Source of the DNA: Pyrenochaeta sp. MPI-SDFR-AT-0127
Taxonomy: Eukaryota > Ascomycota > Dothideomycetes > Pleosporales > Cucurbitariaceae
DNA length: 64,000 nucleotides
Direction of reading: 5' to 3'
NCBI GenBank assembly: GCA_020747015.1
Contig: JAGTJM010000028.1
Location: 372,001 to 436,000, forward strand
Positions 61,408 through 64,000 of the stretch are shown in pieces (the first letter of the stretch is position 1; each line of letters starts with the position of its first letter). A model generated the notes under the pieces. The model saw only the letters and a program-made list of their open reading frames with translations. It was not told the origin of the DNA and made no database searches. The position numbers and the translations under genes are program-made.

Positions 61408-63401
61408 TTATAAGAAGAACTTCACCCCTACTAGTAATAGCTTCTTAATAATATTACTTTATTTAAAAAGATTACGTCTAAACCCCTATATTAATATAAT
61501 CTAATTTAGATCTATTTATAATTAAAGTCTATTATTCTAAAGTTAGGATCCCCTTAATCTCCTAATAACTAAAGCCTATAGGTTTAGAACTTCCTATACT
61601 ACTATATAAGGATTAACTTTAGGAAAGTTACGTAGAGCGCTAGAGTAGAAACTTAGAGACTACTAATAACCTAGGGGAATTAGAGCCTAAGCTAATATCT
61701 CCCCCTAAATAAGGATTAGCTTAAATAGGAGTATCGTCCTTATTAAGATTAACGCGGTAGTAGGCCGCCTAGTTAAAAATTATCGCGTAGCCTAAGGCTA
61801 ATAAGTAAATAGAGGGTTACTCTAAATAGGAAATAGAATCTAACGTATAATTAATAATAGTAGAGAATTAGAATATAATTAGACCTAATATAAGGATTAC
61901 TAAGTTATAGCGTAAACTAGATTAAGTTTATACTAAACTAAATAGACTTAGCGCTTAGCCTATCTCTAGCTCCTTTAAGCCTAATTAACCCCTACCTACT
62001 ACTAAAATACCCCTAACTATAAACTTATAGGAGATCTACCCTCCTTTAGTAACGCTTCTTGTAACGAACGTCACATAGAAATAGAGACGCACACGCGTTC
62101 CTATAAGAAGGGAGGTTTATTTGGAGGATATCGGACCTGCCTCCGATATCGTCCCGATTAGGCCCCGTTACCCCTATTTCTCCATACATAAGTATAGCTC
62201 TTTAGCAGTAGATAGCAGGACAAGTTCTTCTTGTCCTTCCGTATCAGACCTATAGGAATAGAGGTGTTCTTGGTTATCCACCGCAGCACGCACTCCCATA
62301 TGCCTTTGAGTTGCACTCGGATCCGTTTCGGAGCCCTCTAGCACCTGTGTCGTTACACTTCTCCTAAAACTTATAGGTAGAATAATAAGGTTAGAAAAGA
62401 TACCTCCTATTAGTAATCTTAGTAATAGGAAGAACCCTAGCTTTAGATAATAGTAAGCTTTAATATAAGACTAACTTAAGATTAACTTAGATTACTATTA
62501 GATAGAGCGCGCATATATAGCCTTAGTATAGGGGTATACTATAGGGTTAGTAAGAGAATACCTAGAGCCCTAATACCTAGCTAACTCCCCTATAGATAGC
62601 TTCTAGATCGCTAAATAGATAATTAATCTTCTAAAATCCTATTTTATTACTAGGAATAAGATAGTAGAGAATAGAGTACTATTCGACTAATTATAATAAG
62701 GGAAAGAGGAAACTTTTACTCTCTTTAAGGTATATTTTCTAAGCGTGGCTATAAAAGGATACGTACCTAAGTTAGAGTAGTTTTACTACCTATAGATTAA
62801 GATTATCCCTAGCCTTTAAGTACCTAACCTAGGATTTAAGCGCCTCTAGAATAACTCCTTTAAATAGATAGTAGAGTACCTAATAGTATATAATATAGAG
62901 TAGAAGAACTATCTAGTTATAAGCTCTCCTACTAATATTCCTTAAAATAGTACTTAGATTATATAATAACCTATTATAGACCCTATCTAAAAGATAACCT
63001 ATATAGCCCCCTTATTAAGTACTATATAGTCTTTTAAGCCTACTATATATCGCCTAGCCTTAAAGATACCCGTATTAGATAGAGAAAGGACCCTAGGTAA
63101 CTACTATAATTATAGTAACCCTAGATACTATACTAATAAATATCCTAAACTATAGGTTTACTAGATTATACTAGAGGAAGAAGAATTTAAGGACGCTATA
63201 GAAAGTTACGATATAGATCTAATTTAGTTAGGAAACGACGCTACCTAGGAGGATAATCCTTCCTAGGCCTAAACTAATATAACTTATCTAGTCTTAATCT
63301 CTCTTATTTATTCTATAGCTCTTATTTCCTTATTTCGTCTATTCTATATTATAATAACCTTAGGGTATAGCTCTATTCCCTAGTAGATACGGGAGCCTAA
63401 G
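61408..63401 (+). mobile_element. RIP-decayed Gypsy-like interior (gag to protease), interrupted
   Basis: AT-rich DNA without long frames. At 63102-63143 the codon spacing of a CCHC zinc knuckle (C-x2-C-x4-H-x4-C) remains, but Tyr codons stand at all four ligand places, as expected from G:C to A:T changes. At 63386-63397 a DTGA aspartic-protease motif is kept, followed by TAA. The order gag then protease on the plus strand fits a Gypsy element whose left LTR is at 61110. It is split by a solo LTR (62060-62357) and cut off by a Copia insertion at 63402. Confidence 0.7.
62060..62357 (+). mobile_element. Solo LTR (298 bp) with 5-bp target duplication
   Basis: It runs from TGTAACG to CGTTACA, with inverted ends. 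Both flanks are CTTCT (62055-62059 and 62358-62362). It is the same family as the LTR at 61110 but much less mutated. The interior is missing, so it arose by recombination between two LTRs of a later insertion. Confidence 0.82.
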
Positions 63402-63582
63402 TGTCAGAATTTAATGATCTTTTTGGTCAGAATGGATGGGTGAGAATTTCCTTTTTTTTTTTTCATTATTGGTTCTGTTCTCTCTCCTTTTAAACACAGA
63501 CCTGATACATCGGTGATACATAGGTGATACCGTCCACGATGCAGTATTCGTATACTTCAGTTTTTATGCCTCTTATCTGACA
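63402..63582 (-). mobile_element. Copia LTR (181 bp), 3' LTR of a minus-strand element
   Basis: The ends are TGTCAGA and TCTGACA, a 7-bp inverted pair. Read on the minus strand it is preceded by a purine tract (TGAGGGGGTG, 63583-63592), as expected for the 3' LTR. The 5 bp outside are CTAAG; the partner flank is beyond the window. Confidence 0.8.
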
Positions 63583-63630
63583 CACCCCCTCAGCTTAGAG
63601 TGATCTTCTAAGCTGCCACAAACTTATATC

Positions 63631-64000
63631 TTATGCGATTGTCAGATCCTCTATTTGAGTCTGTATGTCTTCGAGTTTTAATTCTTTTGCTAAGGCCGGT
63701 TTCTTGTTTACCAGTCCTAATTGATTAAGAAAGTTCTTCCATTTGTTTGAGGGCAGCGCTTTGGTAAGTCCATCTGCTAGCATTTGCGAGGACTCTACGT
63801 ATTTAACTTGAATTCGTCCGAGCAATACTTCTTGTCGTAGCCAGTGGTTGTGGATGTCTACATGTCGAAGTTTGGTTTGAAGTTTTGCAATCTCTTCCGT
63901 AACAAGTCGAATTGTCTGTGTATTGTCGCATTGAATCGTAATGGTCGACTCCGGCAGTGATATCTGGAGCTCCTTGAGAAGTCGCGAGGTAAAGATAGCT
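63631..64000 (-). CDS. Copia retrotransposon polyprotein, RNase H C-terminal part
   Basis: This is the last about 122 codons of a Ty1/copia Pol, open to the window edge. It reads IQCDNTQTIRLV, then RHVDIHNHWLRQEV, VKYVESSQMLADGLTKALP and WKNFLNQLGL, the typical end of copia RNase H. The TGA stop lies at 63631-63633, about 40 bp before the purine tract. The base composition is normal and no stops occur, so it is not RIP-mutated and is likely a recent copy. The rest of Pol and the 5' LTR lie to the right. Confidence 0.88.
   Translation of the reverse strand, partial: AIFTSRLLKELQISLPESTITIQCDNTQTIRLVTEEIAKLQTKLRHVDIHNHWLRQEVLLGRIQVKYVESSQMLADGLTKALPSNKWKNFLNQLGLVNKKPALAKELKLEDIQTQIEDLTIA

Noticed and set aside
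62318..62325. CGGATCCG in the solo LTR
   Set aside because: It is in a repeat, not in a gene promoter of the cluster, and about one chance copy per 64 kb is expected.
1..64000. CRISPR arrays, bacterial operons, IS elements
   Set aside because: No regularly spaced repeats. Introns, LTR elements and gene types are all fungal.

Overview
The window is nuclear DNA of a filamentous ascomycete (Pezizomycotina). The evidence is genes broken by 44-77 nt GT-AG introns, a Zn2Cys6 regulator, a btgC-type membrane beta-glucanase, a TmpA-like oxidoreductase, a fungal NRPS, and an AT-rich end block decayed by C:G to T:A transitions (RIP-like). A dothideomycete, perhaps Pleosporales, would fit, but that is inference; nothing here fixes the species.

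Layout. 1-30 kb is mostly ordinary genes: the 3' end of an MFS anion symporter, a CCDC97/DUF2052 splicing-associated protein, a membrane protein with a spermidine-synthase fold, a SAT4/HAL4-type kinase, a 1557-aa disordered protein with a 12-codon first exon, an epoxide-hydrolase-like enzyme, a TmpA-like protein, a small GPI-anchored protein assembled here from two exons, a secreted ferritin-like protein and a GH17 glucanase. Large gene-poor spacers lie between several of them.

30.4-52.3 kb looks like a secondary-metabolite gene cluster. It holds an NRPS of order T-C-A-T-C without a first A domain, a FAD monooxygenase, a Kex2-processed secreted protein of unknown function, a DHA2-type MFS transporter, a P450, a Zn2Cys6 activator, a second FAD monooxygenase and an NmrA/SDR-like reductase. 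The palindrome CGGATCCG and the variant CGGAGCCG (two inverted CGG triplets 2 bp apart, as Zn2Cys6 proteins bind) occur nine times, all in four intergenic regions of this block; the only other full copy I found is in a transposon LTR. This suggests one regulon: the NRPS joins amino acids, the oxygenases and reductase tailor the product, and the MFS protein exports it. The product is not predictable from sequence alone.

52.9-60.8 kb holds the Tudor-SN gene and then a 1444-aa reading frame made of three exons. It joins an N-terminal HeLo-like (HET-s-type) region, a degenerate protein-kinase-like domain, two IQ motifs and a chymotrypsin-fold protease with His, Asp and Ser all present. This resembles a fungal self/non-self or cell-death sensor in design and is one of the two most interesting items here.

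60.8-64 kb is nested transposon DNA: a heavily RIP-mutated Gypsy-like element on the + strand, a younger solo LTR of the same family with a 5-bp target duplication inside it, and an unmutated Copia element on the - strand cutting it at the protease motif and running off the window end.
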